Below are positions 22,112-33,500 of a stretch of 64,000 bases of DNA, piece by piece. How positions within the stretch are numbered: position 1 is the first letter of the stretch; each line of letters opens with the position of its first letter. The translations under genes were made by a program, and so were the position numbers. Below the pieces are notes generated by a model. The model was given only the letters and a program-made list of their open reading frames with translations. It ran no database searches and had not been told where the DNA came from. The DNA comes from Phalacrocorax aristotelis (Eukaryota; Chordata; Aves; Suliformes; Phalacrocoracidae): contig NC_134283.1 in NCBI RefSeq assembly GCF_949628215.1, positions 23,724,975 to 23,788,974 of the forward strand, given 5' to 3'.

Positions 22112-25100
22112 ATGGCCAAGCACCACCGCACGCCGGCGCGTTCCGCCGAGCCCGTCATCGAGGTCAAGAGCAAGGTAAGGGCAGGTGCTGGTGCCGGTTC
22201 CGCCGGGTCACGGCCGGGCGCACTGCCGCCGCTCCGGGCAGCGCACGTGGGACGGCACCGCACACCGGGGAGCCAGGCCGGGCTGTGCTGCGGCGGAGCT
22301 ACCCGGGGCCTCCCGAGCCCGGCCCGCCCCGGTGTCCCCGGCGTCCCGCCATCCCGGGCTCTGCGGGGCCGCGGGCCCGCTCGGCGCCGCCGGCGCCGGC
22401 GTGGGAACCTCGCCGGATGCGCGCCCTCGCCGATGCGCGGCGCCAGCAGCCCCGGTGTGCGGCGTGGCCCCGCCGGTGGGGTGGGCTGGGTGCGCGGTCA
22501 CGCCGGGTGGACACTGCACCCAGAATTGCTCTCGGCCAGATGTGCGTGCCCACGCATATCCCCGGCTATGCCATCACCCAGTTGTGGACCCCCAGCAAGG
22601 GACGAACCCCCTACTGTGCGCCTAGATGTGTCTGCTCGCACGGCTGTGTGCCCACCCAGATATGGTCCCCCCAGATGTGTGCACTCATCCAGATATGGGC
22701 TCATCCGGTGCACTTTTGCCTGGATGCATGACCTCACTCAGCTGTGCCCACCCCCCGCAGCCCTCTGCTCACCCCTGGGTGCGCACTCCCCCACTGCATC
22801 CTCATCCAGCTATGCCCACCCAGCTGTGCCCTTGCCTGCCCGGTACCCTGGGGGTGCGTGGTGCCCTCCTTCCTGGGGTGCACCAGCCACCACCTGCCCC
22901 GGGATCGCTGCAGTCCCCCTCAGGTAGTGTGATCTTAGCTGCCTTCCTCAGCCTGTTCTTAATTGGCTTCCCCTTCGTCGTGACTGAAGGAGACAATAAT
23001 TAATGTTGTTGCTCAGCAGGTGCTATGGCAGAGCCTGTGTCGCAGGGAAGGGCCTCCCAGTGCATGGTGCCCACTGTGGCTGGTGGTAGGGCCAGAGGGT
23101 CCTTCCTCTGCCGTCCAGGCACCTCTCTGCCTCGTCGCTTTGGTGTTTGGGCAGGAAAATGCCTCCACTCCTTTTATTTTGCTTTTGGGACAGGCTCTAG
23201 CTGATGGGCGCTGCTGCCTTGGTGCTGCTGGGGCTCTGGAGCCCTGGTCCACCTGCCCTGGGGCAGCTCTGTGGGGCAGCCTGCATCAGTCCTGCTGGCC
23301 GGACCCAGCCCTGCCCAGCCTCACCCTCTTCCTCCTCCTCATCCTCTGCAGTTTGATGCAGAATTTCGCCGCTTTGCCATGAAGCGCACTGGCACAGGCA
23401 GCTTCCAGGACTTCTACTGCCTGCTGCAGACAGTGCACCAGATCCCACGGGTGGATGTGCTCCTGGGCTACACGGACGTCCACGGCGACCTCCTGCCCAT
23501 CAACAATGACGACAATTACCACAAAGCCCTGTCCTCCGCCAACCCCCTCCTCAGGGTCATCATCCAGAAGAAGGGTAAGCAGAGCCAGAGAAGGGCACCA
23601 GATCTGGAGAAAGGTGCCAGATCCGTCCTCCCCATCAAGGGAGATGAGCTGCATCCTGTGGTACCACTGGTTCCATGTTTGGGTTCTGCTGGTGGCTGTG
23701 GTGGCTGGTCATGGACCTGCAGCCACCTCTATAGTGGACAGATCTGGAGGTGGGCAGCACCAGGAGGTTCCCACAGCCCCGCTGGGGCCATGGCACCCAT
23801 GCAGGCTCTCCCCAGGAGCCCTTCCCTGTGGCAAAGGCACCCACACCAGCCCAGCCCCACGTGCCACAGCGAGCAAAGGCAAATCCTTGCGATTCACCCC
23901 GTTGAAGTTGTGTTTTCTGGCAGGGCTTGCATGGGCTCCCAGAAAACACCATGTTGCTCTCTTGAGCATGGTACTGGGAGCCCCATCCAGCTCCCTGCCC
24001 CGAGGCGGTGGCAGCCATTGTTTTGGCAGAACTCTCAGGGTGCCAGGTGCCACTTGAGTTTTTGGTGTTGGGAGGAGGCTCGTCTCCTCCCCAGCTGCCC
24101 AGGGCTCACCCTGACCTTAGTGGCACATTCTCAGAGAGCAGCTTCCTCACGCAGAAGAGTGAAATTGCTGTGATGGCAGCATGCTGGCAAGGAAGAAGGC
24201 CTTCCAGTGACAAAAACTCTGGGTACATCCCCTCTTCTCCAGGGAGATGAGCCCATCCCCTTCTGCTTGGTTTGGTAGTACCCAGGCATTCTCTTTAGTA
24301 GCACCATCAAGCAACGGTGCGCAAAGCCAGGGCCTGGTCTAAAAGCCCCAGTTTCCCAGGCACGGTGCCCAGAGTGACTCCATGCTTCCAGCTCACGTTA
24401 GTGGTACAAAGTCCCTGGGCAAGGGGTGATGCTGGTGGCCAGCCCTGGCTGCTCTGCCAGCTTTCCTGGGCTCTTGCATCAGGGTGGTGTGGGGTGCCCT
24501 GGACATGTGCTTCCTCTGGAGCCACACGGCATGGGGGCCAGCAGCAGTGATCCAGGCTGCTGGCAGGAGGGAGCTGGAGCCCATGCTGCACTCTGGGGCT
24601 GCTGCTGCTGGTGTTGAACCATCTCGTTCCAGGAGCAATGACTGGACCCAGGCTGCGGCATGGGGAGCTAGCATGGGGCTGGGTGTGCCAGGGCTTCCAC
24701 AGGAGCATCACTCCTGCTCCTGGAGCCACCTCATCTGCTGCTGGGAAAAGCCTGCAAGGGCCCATGGGTGACTGTGCCAAGCTTACACGGTGCAGAGGAC
24801 CAGCAGCCGTGGCCCTGGCATCATGGGCAGCACAATAAGGAGGGTGAGGAGGCAGCAACAGCAAGCCCCAGCACCTGGCTGTGCCTGCGGGAGAGGGGTG
24901 GTGGGGCCAGCAGCACCACAGGAGGCGTGCAGAGAGGCCAGGAGCTTGCCCTGGGTGAGTCACAGCTGATTTAAAATGGATCCAGGTCATCCCAGGGCTG
25001 GGCTGTCGTCGAACCAGTCTGGGTCGGTGAGGAATGTGGCTGCAGAGCCTCTCTCACATGCCAGGTGCAGGAAGCCATGCACACATGTGTGTACATAGGT

Positions 25101-27176
25101 GTGTACCCATCAGTGGGCTCTGCTGCAGGGGGTCAAAAAGCAAAGGTCACAGCTTGGTTCCTCTCTGTGCCATCACCCCACTGGGTGAAGCCATCCCTGT
25201 GGGGCAGCCCAGCCAGAACAGTGGTGCTGGCCCTCCTTAGCTGGGCTTGGCTCATGGGAAGGGCAGGGGAAAGCCCAGCACATCACCAGGGCCACTGGTG
25301 GGCTTGTCCATGGGGTGCTGGACCTAGCTGGCCCAGCCATTCTGTGCCCCTTGGAGAGGAGCCATGCACTGAAATAGCTGTGGGAAAGCCTCCGCCGCCC
25401 TTCCCTGAGCTAAAAATATGCCAGGCTGCGTGTGCAGGGAGATATTTATAACCCAGGAGCCCTGGCAGGCTGGCTTGGCTAGGAAGAAACCCCGTGTTCC
25501 CTGTGTTTCGGGGCATCCCCAGAACCCCTGCAGCCAAAGCAGCATCTGGGTGCTGTTGAGGGGCACTGTGGGGAATGCGCCAGCAATGCAGCATCCAGAC
25601 CCAGGCTCCCCCATGGAAAAGAGTGGGGAGAAACCAAGATAGGGCCCAGGGGATGCTCCCCAGCATCCAGTGGATGCGACCGAGGGGGTGATGTGGCGGA
25701 ACTGGGCCCCACAGAGCAGACCCAGGACAGGGTCAAGGAGGATGGAGTCAGACCCTGTGTGGTGATGCCAGATGGTAAAATAAGAGACAGTGGCACAAAT
25801 CACAGTTTGGGATGCTCGGGGCCCTGGGGACGCTGCAGCCCTGGGATGGGTCTCCAGGAGGTGGGGAGTGTCCATCCCTGGGGATTGCAAGGCTCTGCAG
25901 GACACAGCTGCAGCCATCCCTGTCCCATGCCAGTGATGGCCCTGCTCCAGCAGGGACAAGGGACTCTGGTGCTGTCTCATGGGGCTGGACTCCCCCTTGG
26001 GGAGCTGGCTGCTGCCACAGCACTGCCTCATGCCGGGGGCGTTCCTTCTCTCCAAACCCAAACTGGGGCATGGCCATGGCTCCTGGGCCATCAGGGCTGG
26101 CAGTTCTAGTGTTAAACTGCAGAGTTTGGCTTAAAGTGTGATTAAGGCTGAATCACCGCCTCGATCCCACTAATCCTGGTCTCGTGTACGCTGGATAATC
26201 CTAGGAGATGGGCCCAGCGGAGACAGGCTGCAGGAAAAGCCGGGGTGATGTTCTGGGGAGGAAAAGCTGGTGAGATGCATGAGGGCCCTTTTCCCACCAG
26301 CTCCCCTAACACTGCGGCCAAGGGCAGACGCAGTTGCATCCTCAGACAGCTGCAGTGTCTGACCTGTGTCCTCCCTTGCTCCCTACAGCAGAGTCTGACG
26401 CCAGCGTCTTTGCCTCAAACTCCTTGCAGCGGAAGAAGAAGGGGCTGCTGCGCCCCACACACTACCGGGCTAAGCCTCACCTCCTCATCGGCATGCCCCA
26501 GGACTTCCGCCAGATCTCCTCCATCATCGACGTGGACATCCTGCCCGAGACTCACCGCCGCGTGCGGCTCCACAAGCACGGCTCTGACAAGCCACTGGGC
26601 TTCTACATCCGTGATGGCGTCAGTGTGCGTGTGGCCCCACAGGGAGTTGAGAAGGTGCCCGGCATCTTCATCTCCCGCCTGGTGAAGGGTGGCTTGGCCG
26701 AGAGCACAGGGCTGCTGGCGGTGAGCGACGAGATCCTGGAGGTCAATGGCATCGATGTGTCCGGCAAGTCCCTGGACCAGGTGACGGACATGATGGTGGC
26801 CAACAGCCACAACCTCATCATCACCGTCAAGCCGGCCAACCAGCGCAACAATGTCATCCGCAGCAGCAAGGCCTCGGGCAGCTCAGGCATGTCCACAGAC
26901 AGCACCCCCAGCCAGCAGACCCCCAGCCCGGCCTCGCAGTACCTGAGCAACTACAGTACGGCCGAGAGTGATGAGGAAGGGGACCTGGTCATTGAGAGTG
27001 ACAGCGCACCCCACTACATCCCCGGGAGATGCCCCAATGGGGGCCCCGTGGATGGACCCCTCCAGCAGAGCCTGTCCCCGCACAGCTCACGGGGTTCCCT
27101 GCAGTCCCTGGGCAGCCACAATGGCAGCCCTGGCCGGGGCAGCGGGTGGGAGGACGGCACCCTCCTCACCCTATAG
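22112..27176 (+). CDS. PARD6A: PARD6A, Par-6 cell polarity regulator alpha (complete)
   Basis: Scaffold of the Par3/Par6/atypical PKC polarity complex, an effector of Cdc42/Rac at the cell cortex and tight junctions. Three coding exons: 22112-22174, 23352-23574, 26389-27176, in phase, 357 residues (human 346). PB1 domain at about 17-95: [20 protein letters not shown], and an OPCA motif [20 protein letters not shown] that binds aPKC. The semi-CRIB is at about 130-148 ([19 protein letters not shown]). The PDZ domain at about 155-250 has PLGFYIRDG as its carboxylate loop, then [18 protein letters not shown]. The acidic tail has [17 protein letters not shown]. The first exon ([20 protein letters not shown]) matches the alpha paralogue rather than PARD6B or PARD6G. 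The first ATG after the GC array is used. ENKD1 follows in convergent orientation, as in human. Confidence 0.96.
22535..22850 (+). repeat. Degenerate minisatellite in PARD6A intron 1
   Basis: Variants of CA(C/T)CCAG(A/C)T(A/G)TG recur about every 20-40 bases with C-rich spacers, for example CACCCAGATATGG, CATCCAGATATGG, CATCCAGCTATGC and CACCCAGCTGTGC. Unit length is uneven, so it is old or repeatedly rearranged. Confidence 0.5.
25802..25975 (+). mobile_element. Diverged CR1-like 3' fragment in PARD6A intron 2
   Basis: The stretch GGAGGTGGGGAGTGTCCATC, then CTGCAGGACA and a GCTCCAGCAGGGACAAGGGA-type end, looks like the tail of a CR1 copy (GGAGGTGGTGGAGTC... CCCTGCT..AGCAGGG). A related copy in opposite orientation is at about 45185-45385. 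The family assignment is by eye. Confidence 0.5.
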
Positions 27177-27444
27177 CCATGGGGTCCTTTGCCACCCTCG
27201 GTGGCCAGCTAGGTTTCCCTGCAGCTGGGCTGGTCGTGGGCACAGGGGCGATGACGGGGCTGGCGGGCAGGGGTAGAGCAGGGCTGTCTGCTGCCCTCTC
27301 CTGCCACCCATGTCCCCAGGAGTCCCGCTGTGGCGCCTGCTCCTGCCAGCCCCCTTGCCTCCCACCCCCCTCCTTCCAAGCAAGTGGGGTTTTTTTAACT
27401 GTTTTATGAAAACATGCATCATCAATTAATATATTGCAATGGAC

Positions 27445-27450
27445 AGTAAA
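27445..27450 (+). terminator. PARD6A: Likely PARD6A polyadenylation signal (AGTAAA)
   Basis: AGTAAA, a known variant, about 270 bases after the PARD6A stop codon (27174-27176) in an AT-rich dip (ATTAATATATTGCAATGG). No AATAAA was noted nearer. Confidence 0.5.
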
Positions 27451-29870
27451 ACCTTTTCTAGAAAGCACCCCGCTTGTCCCTGCTTCGCATCACCACAGGG
27501 GCCAAACCCCAACAGCCGCAGGGCACAGCCCCCTCCAGGACAGGAAAGAGCCCCAGTGCCACGGGACAGGGCAGGCATGTCCCCCACCAGCCCCACTGTG
27601 GGGTGGCCCATCCTGTTGTGGGCCAGCACGAACCCCACGACCAGCTCTGCAGGTCCCCAGGAGCAGGGGGAGAGTGGGTGGCTACCCCAGCCCTGCATGC
27701 GCAAGGCAGGGCCTGGGAGCCGCACCACCATGGCGGAGGTTGTGGCTTCTCTGGGTGACCCCAGTGAGGCCCACTGCGGGGAGGAGGGGGCGGTTGGAGA
27801 GGTGCTGGGGCACATCCCTCCTCCTGCACATCCCTGTCCCACAGCACATGTCCAGGATGTTTTTAGCAGCGAGCCTGGCATGGTGGTGCAATGCACTGAG
27901 CCTTGCCTGGTCCCCTAGTTCACACCTTGTGCTGTGGTGCTCTCGCTATGCAGGGGACACACTGATGACACCTGCAGGGACTGGCAACAGCACCCTGGCT
28001 ATCACTCAGCCTCAGTAAATGCTGCTGGTGATGGTGCAGCTCCATCCTCCTCCTCCAGCTCTGAGCTCAGCGGGGCCAGACCCATCCCTCCCGCTTACCT
28101 GGGGCTCCCAGCACCCTCAGTTCCTTTCCCAGCACCGAAATGCTGGGATGATGGTGGCTTTGGCCTTTGCTTTGCTGCTGGCTTGGCCCAGCCCCAGACC
28201 AGCACCTTCCTGCCTGCAGGGAGGGACAGAGCAACACCCCAGCAGGAAGGTGCTGCTGGGCCCTGTTGGACCCGCAGTGGTGACAGCTTCTCCTCCTGTC
28301 CTGGCTGGGAACAGGCATGGCTAGCTGGCGGCTGGCTGTCCCTGTGGGCCTTCGCCCCCTCTCACCAGACCTCCTGCAGCACCAAACCCTTGGCACCAGC
28401 ACCAACACCTCTGCCCCAACCCGCTGTGGCCACCGGCAATGTTTGCTGGCAAAGCACCCCAGGCACAAGGTCGGGTGCACCTGAGGGCAGTGCTTTTCCA
28501 GCCCATTCACCCAAGCTGGACACAGGTGCTCAGGGGGAGAAAGGGCACCGGCATGGTGCCAGACCCTTCATGGCACAAGGGCTCTCCCATGACCCTCGTT
28601 AAACCCAATTGGAAGTGAGAGCAGGTGGTGCTGGGTGCGCTGGCCTGGCTCCTGTGGTGTGATGCTGGGCACAGGCAGGAGGGCACACCCTGGCCAGCGG
28701 CAGAGCCAGTCACCTCCCCTGGGAAAGGGGGGCTCCATCCCAGCCCTGCCAGCAGCAGCAGGAAGAACAGCAAGGGCTGAGGCTGGCAGCCTTGGGGCTG
28801 GCAGCCCTGGGGCTCCCATATGGGGCGACACTCAGGGCACACAGCTGGGGCCCAGACAGGCAAGAGAGCAAAGCAGACAGCAGGGCTGGTTAGTCCAGAC
28901 TTGTTTACGGCAGGGAGGTGCACAGGGGCTGGTGTCCATGGTCCCCAGCTGCTCTCAGCACCAGTCTTATTCAGCCAGCTCAGCCTGGCTGTGGTGTTTG
29001 CCCTGAGGGTGGCTCCAGGGAAGTGTGGGGTGATTCTCCGGTTGGCACCTCACCTCCTCCAGCCCTCGAGTGCTAAAAGCTTCCCTGGCCCCTTGGCAGC
29101 AGCACTGGCCCCCAAAATCCCAGGGCATTGCAGAGGGCAGGGCTGGACCACTCTGCAACATCCCCACCCTGCAAAATCCTGCCCAGGATGGAGTAACCCT
29201 GTGCAAAAGGGCACCTACTTGGGGCAACCATTGCAGCATCCCCACCCCATGCAGCAAAAGGAGACAGGGCAACAGCCACAAGCTGCAACAAGGAAAATTT
29301 TGGTGGGACTTCAGGGGAAAAAGTGTCCCCCCTGAGGGCAGCACAGCCCGGGGACAGAGCCCCAGCAAAGTGGTGGTGGCAACCCCGTCCTCGGAGGTTT
29401 TCCTAACTCAGCTGGACAAGGCCCCAGGCTGCGGAGCTGCTGGCCCTGCACTGAGCAGGAGATGGACCAAGCCCTCCAGTAATCCCTTCTAGCTTAAATC
29501 TTTCTATGCTTCATGCAGCAGGATCCCTACAAAGGTTTGCCCTGTGTGGCATCTGAAGGTAAGGAGGCAGTGAGCTCACCTCCACAACGGCATCTCCTCT
29601 CATCCTGCCAGCCTGCCAGCGGGAGATCTGGCAGGACGTCACCCATTCTCCACTCCAAATCTACCACCATGCCTCAGCACCCCAGTGCTGTGTCGCCCAA
29701 TCTCCCTGGCCGCTTCAGGCTTCTGCAGAATGTGGGATGGGACCAGGAGACCCACAGCTCTCCCCCATCTGCACTACGCCAATGCTGCTGGTTTCTGCTG
29801 CCCACCACAACTCCTCAGACCCTGCTGAGCCCGGTGGGAGCTGCACACACACTGAAAGAGGGAAACAATG
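27451..29870. other. Intergenic between the convergent PARD6A and ENKD1 3' ends
   Basis: GC-rich, with no recognisable exon on either strand. It contains a short direct repeat of GGCTGGCAGCC(T/C)TGGGG at about 28783-28815. The open frames here look like composition effects. Confidence 0.45.
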
Positions 29871-29871
29871 C

Positions 29872-29877
29872 TTTATT
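29872..29877 (-). terminator. ENKD1: Likely ENKD1 polyadenylation signal
   Basis: AATAAA on the minus strand (context CCAATAAAGC), about 690 bases past the ENKD1 stop codon at 30561. Confidence 0.55.
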
Positions 29878-30560
29878 GGAGCATGTCCTACCCCCACAGA
29901 CAGCAAATGATTCTCCAGACATCCTGCCAGATCCCCCTGCAGCCAGTGAAGGGCAGGAAGGACTGAAGCTCTGCACCTCTTTGTTTTCCCCAAGCTGTCC
30001 CCGAGCTGCTGAGCCCAGCCAGCAGGTCAGAAGGTGCAGAGGCTATATGAGCAGGATGGGTTCATTGCTCAGGGGCAGGGCATGCATGACAGATGTACAG
30101 CACGAGGCTTTTGTGCAGACAGGTCTGCAGGTGCCCAGAATGAGCCATGACCATGGGCCAGCTCAGGAGAAAGAGGGGCACACGGAACACCACAGGCAGC
30201 AGCACGGGAGACTTCCTAACAGTTTCTAGAAGTGGGAAAAAAAAGGAAAATAAAAGGTGATGCCATGGATGTAGAGCAGGGAGCTGATCTCAGCGAGTGA
30301 AGCAGCACAGAGACAACTGTTCTCCAGACCACAGAGCAGAGAGCATATTAGGGCACCTCACTCCCTTTTCTGGGGACAAGACACAGCACTGGAGGGTGAG
30401 CAAGAGAAGCCGGCTGCACACTGGACACCGTATTGGCACCTGCGTGGGCCTGGGGTCCTGAACTTGCCTTGCTCTCCTTCCCTCCTGAAGCGATGATAGG
30501 CCCTTTCCAGCAATGAAGGATGTTCACACATAGCAGCCCAACACACCCAGCACCACCGGC

Positions 30561-33500
30561 TCAGGAGTCCAGCTTGATGAAGACCTTGGGCCTTGTGAAA
30601 ATTTTGATGGCCTCTTCTATCTGGGAGAGCTTCCTCTCCAGCTCTGCTCGCCTCTGCTGCATGCTGAGGGTGTCTGCACGCACTGGCAGCATCACCATGT
30701 CCTTTATCAGCTGCTCCTGGCCTGCAAAAAAAAAAAAAAAACCAACCAGAAAAACCCAACATTGTGTAAGTGGAAGAGCAAAGAAATCCATCCTTTTCCT
30801 AATGCTATGACCTCATCCTCAGCCATTAAAAATGGTGGAAGCACTGGAACAAGGACTTAGGATACCCACCCTTCTAATTCAAAGCTCAGCTTGGTGAGGA
30901 CCTGAGTGACCTGCTCCAGCTTTGAAGAACCAAGGGTTGGACTAGAGACCTCTGAAGACCCCTTCCAACCAAAATCTTTCTTCCATTTTAAGAGCAATAG
31001 TAACCTGAACATCAGGTCCACTGGACAAGCCTGCTCCAGAGAGCCAATCCTGTAGCCTGCCTGAAGGAGATTGCTCTTTCCATGCACACAGCTCACATCC
31101 CAGCTACATGCCTTATTCCAGGCAACTCTCCAAGAGGCAGGAATCTGTGCCCCGGAACTCTCTTCTCCCTAATCCTGGCTAGGACCACCTGTTTTTCTGA
31201 GCTAGATTCCCTATTTGTTTTCCTCATACTTTGCTTCAGATTGCTGAGGGTCTCCAGCCGCTGGCCCTCCGGCATCATGGTATGACCAGGTGGTGTGTCA
31301 GGATCTGGCAGGTTTCGCAGCCGCTCCTCCATCTGTCTGCACCACAGCTCCTTCCTCTCCAGCAGACTGGCAGGGCAAATGAAGGCACGTGTCAGCACAT
31401 CAGGCAGGAAAGGTCACCCAGGGATGCAGGGAGAGGCCAGGAACCGAGCCCTTCAAACCCTGCTAGCCCCCACATCATTGCCTGAGGACCACAGAGACCC
31501 ACCCTGCCAGCACATGCCCTTGCCGTGGAGGGATACACCAGGGCTTAGCCCACACGCATGGACTAGCAAACATGCTCCACATGCACTGAAGGGCTGCTGG
31601 AAGAGACACTCTGAAGCCAATGAGCTCCCCACAGACAAGGGCTTCTGATCCTTGCTTCTGGCCCAGGCCACCGAGTCCTCTCAAAAACCATCTGTGGGCA
31701 GGTGACAGAATGAAGCTGGACAAAGCAGCTCACAGCCAGGGATGCTGGCAGAGAACAGCAGGCACAGCAGAGAGCCAAAGGACTGACACCATGGTCAGTC
31801 CTATAGCAGGGTCACCCAGGAACTGTTTTTCCACTCAGAACCCTAAAATGCAAGTCACTAGTTGGATGTTCCTCAGACTCCAGGCCCAAGGCAGAATGAA
31901 CATTTGTGAGGCAGAGCAAGCTGTCTGCCTCTCCAAACACTGACCTCTTAATACTGAAGCTGTGTCATGTGGAGCAAGGCTTACGAAAGGGCAGGAGCAC
32001 ACTTCTCAGAGCACATGGAGCAACCCCATGTCAGCACCATTGTATGACAGCAAGCAAGGGAGGAGGAGACAAAATTATTTTCTGAGCACAGTCACCCTGG
32101 CCATGGGATGCTCATTAGGTCAAGAAATCAGGAAGGACTACATTTATCCCCCAGGCCACAGTAAATCACATTGCTTGCATATGGTGAGAGCACCTCTGTC
32201 CCCAGCCCCCATACTTCTACGCAGAAGCTGGGTGATGTGGTGAAGGGAAGTGGGCTCATTGCAGAAAGCCTCGTGGACCAGACAGGGGCATACATACTAC
32301 TGGGGGACATGGCCCTTTTGCTTGGCGTTGTACTCCTCCTGCTCCCGGTGCTTCTGTTCCAGCAGCTCAGCCAGCGCCTGCAGGGAGTGGGACCGCCGCA
32401 GTGGGGCCCGCTTGGCATTGCGGGCATTGTGCTTAATGAAGTCGATGCTCTTTCCCTCCACCTGGATCTGGAAGAGGGAGGGAGGCAGCAGGGGCCATCT
32501 CAGCACATACACGCAGGCAGTTGCCCATGTCCCCACAAGGGACAAAGCAGAAAGGCACCCACACAAGATACAGAACTGCAGGTGTACTACAGTAGGACAG
32601 GCGTACCCTCAGCCCATCCCATCTCAGGAGACAGAGAGACAGGCAGGAGCTATGGCCATGTTTTGAGAAGAAACCAGGACCAGAGTAAGTGCCAAAAACA
32701 CCTGGGATGCCATGGTTTGCCTGGCACCAAAAGCCAGGCAAAATCTAAATCCCATCTTTTTGAGGTCCCCAGGCTGACCCCATGCCCTCAACGCCAGGAG
32801 GACAGGAAGAACCAGGCTTGACATAGTTCACATGGCTCCCACTGCTGTGTTTTGAGCCCATCAGAGCAGGTAGAAGGTCAGGGGAAAAATTGGTCAGGCC
32901 CTCGCCAGAGCAGTAAATGCAACAGAGCCAGAACTTCGCCAGTCCTTGGGGGCATTCCCCAAAGACAGCACCCTCTATCATGGCTCCTCTGACCATGAAG
33001 ACAGGGGAAAAGGCTGCTGGGTTTGAGTTTAAAGTTTTCTTTTCTTGGTTTTCCTCCTTAGGACTTTATGTCCTGTTTAAATTATGCCACTCCATGCCAT
33101 TTGGGAACCAACAACGCTAACCAAGGAAAGAAGACACGAGTCACAGAACAGTTTAGGACCTCCCAGACAAGACTACCTGAAAGGTTTAATTATTAATACT
33201 GATTTAACTCTCCTTACTAAAAAGCACACCCATATCCCAGATTTTTATCTAACGTCCAGAAGCCACAGCTCCTTTGATTAAGGTGGGAGCAGTCTCCAAA
33301 TCCCCAAGACCTCCTGCAAAGCCCTAGGAGGAGCAAATTTGAGATCACTGGCACTTCTACAGTGAGGAGGTGGGATTTTCAAAGGGAACTTGATGATCTC
33401 TTTAACTACAAGCAAGGATGAAACCAGACAGTAGTTTTAGCAACAAATGATTGCCCATCTCACCACCCCAATGACCAAGGCCCTGTTCCTTCAGAAACAG

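Larger units (their letters stand above)
21690..22480. promoter_or_regulatory. PARD6A: CpG island and promoter of PARD6A
   Basis: CG-dense sequence surrounds the PARD6A first exon. It contains a CCAAT box at 21966-21970, a CRE/AP-1-like TGACATCA at 22000-22007 and GC boxes. No TATA box is seen, so dispersed initiation is likely. Confidence 0.7.

Noticed and set aside
21686-22927. 413-codon open frame across the PARD6A first exon
   Set aside because: It is in a different frame from the PARD6A exon, lies in a CpG island where stop codons are rare, is Pro/Arg/Gly-rich and shows no family motif.
23271-24173. 300-codon open frame
   Set aside because: Only 23352-23574 is a real exon (PARD6A exon 2, same frame); the rest runs through the donor into intron 2 and has no similarity I recognise.
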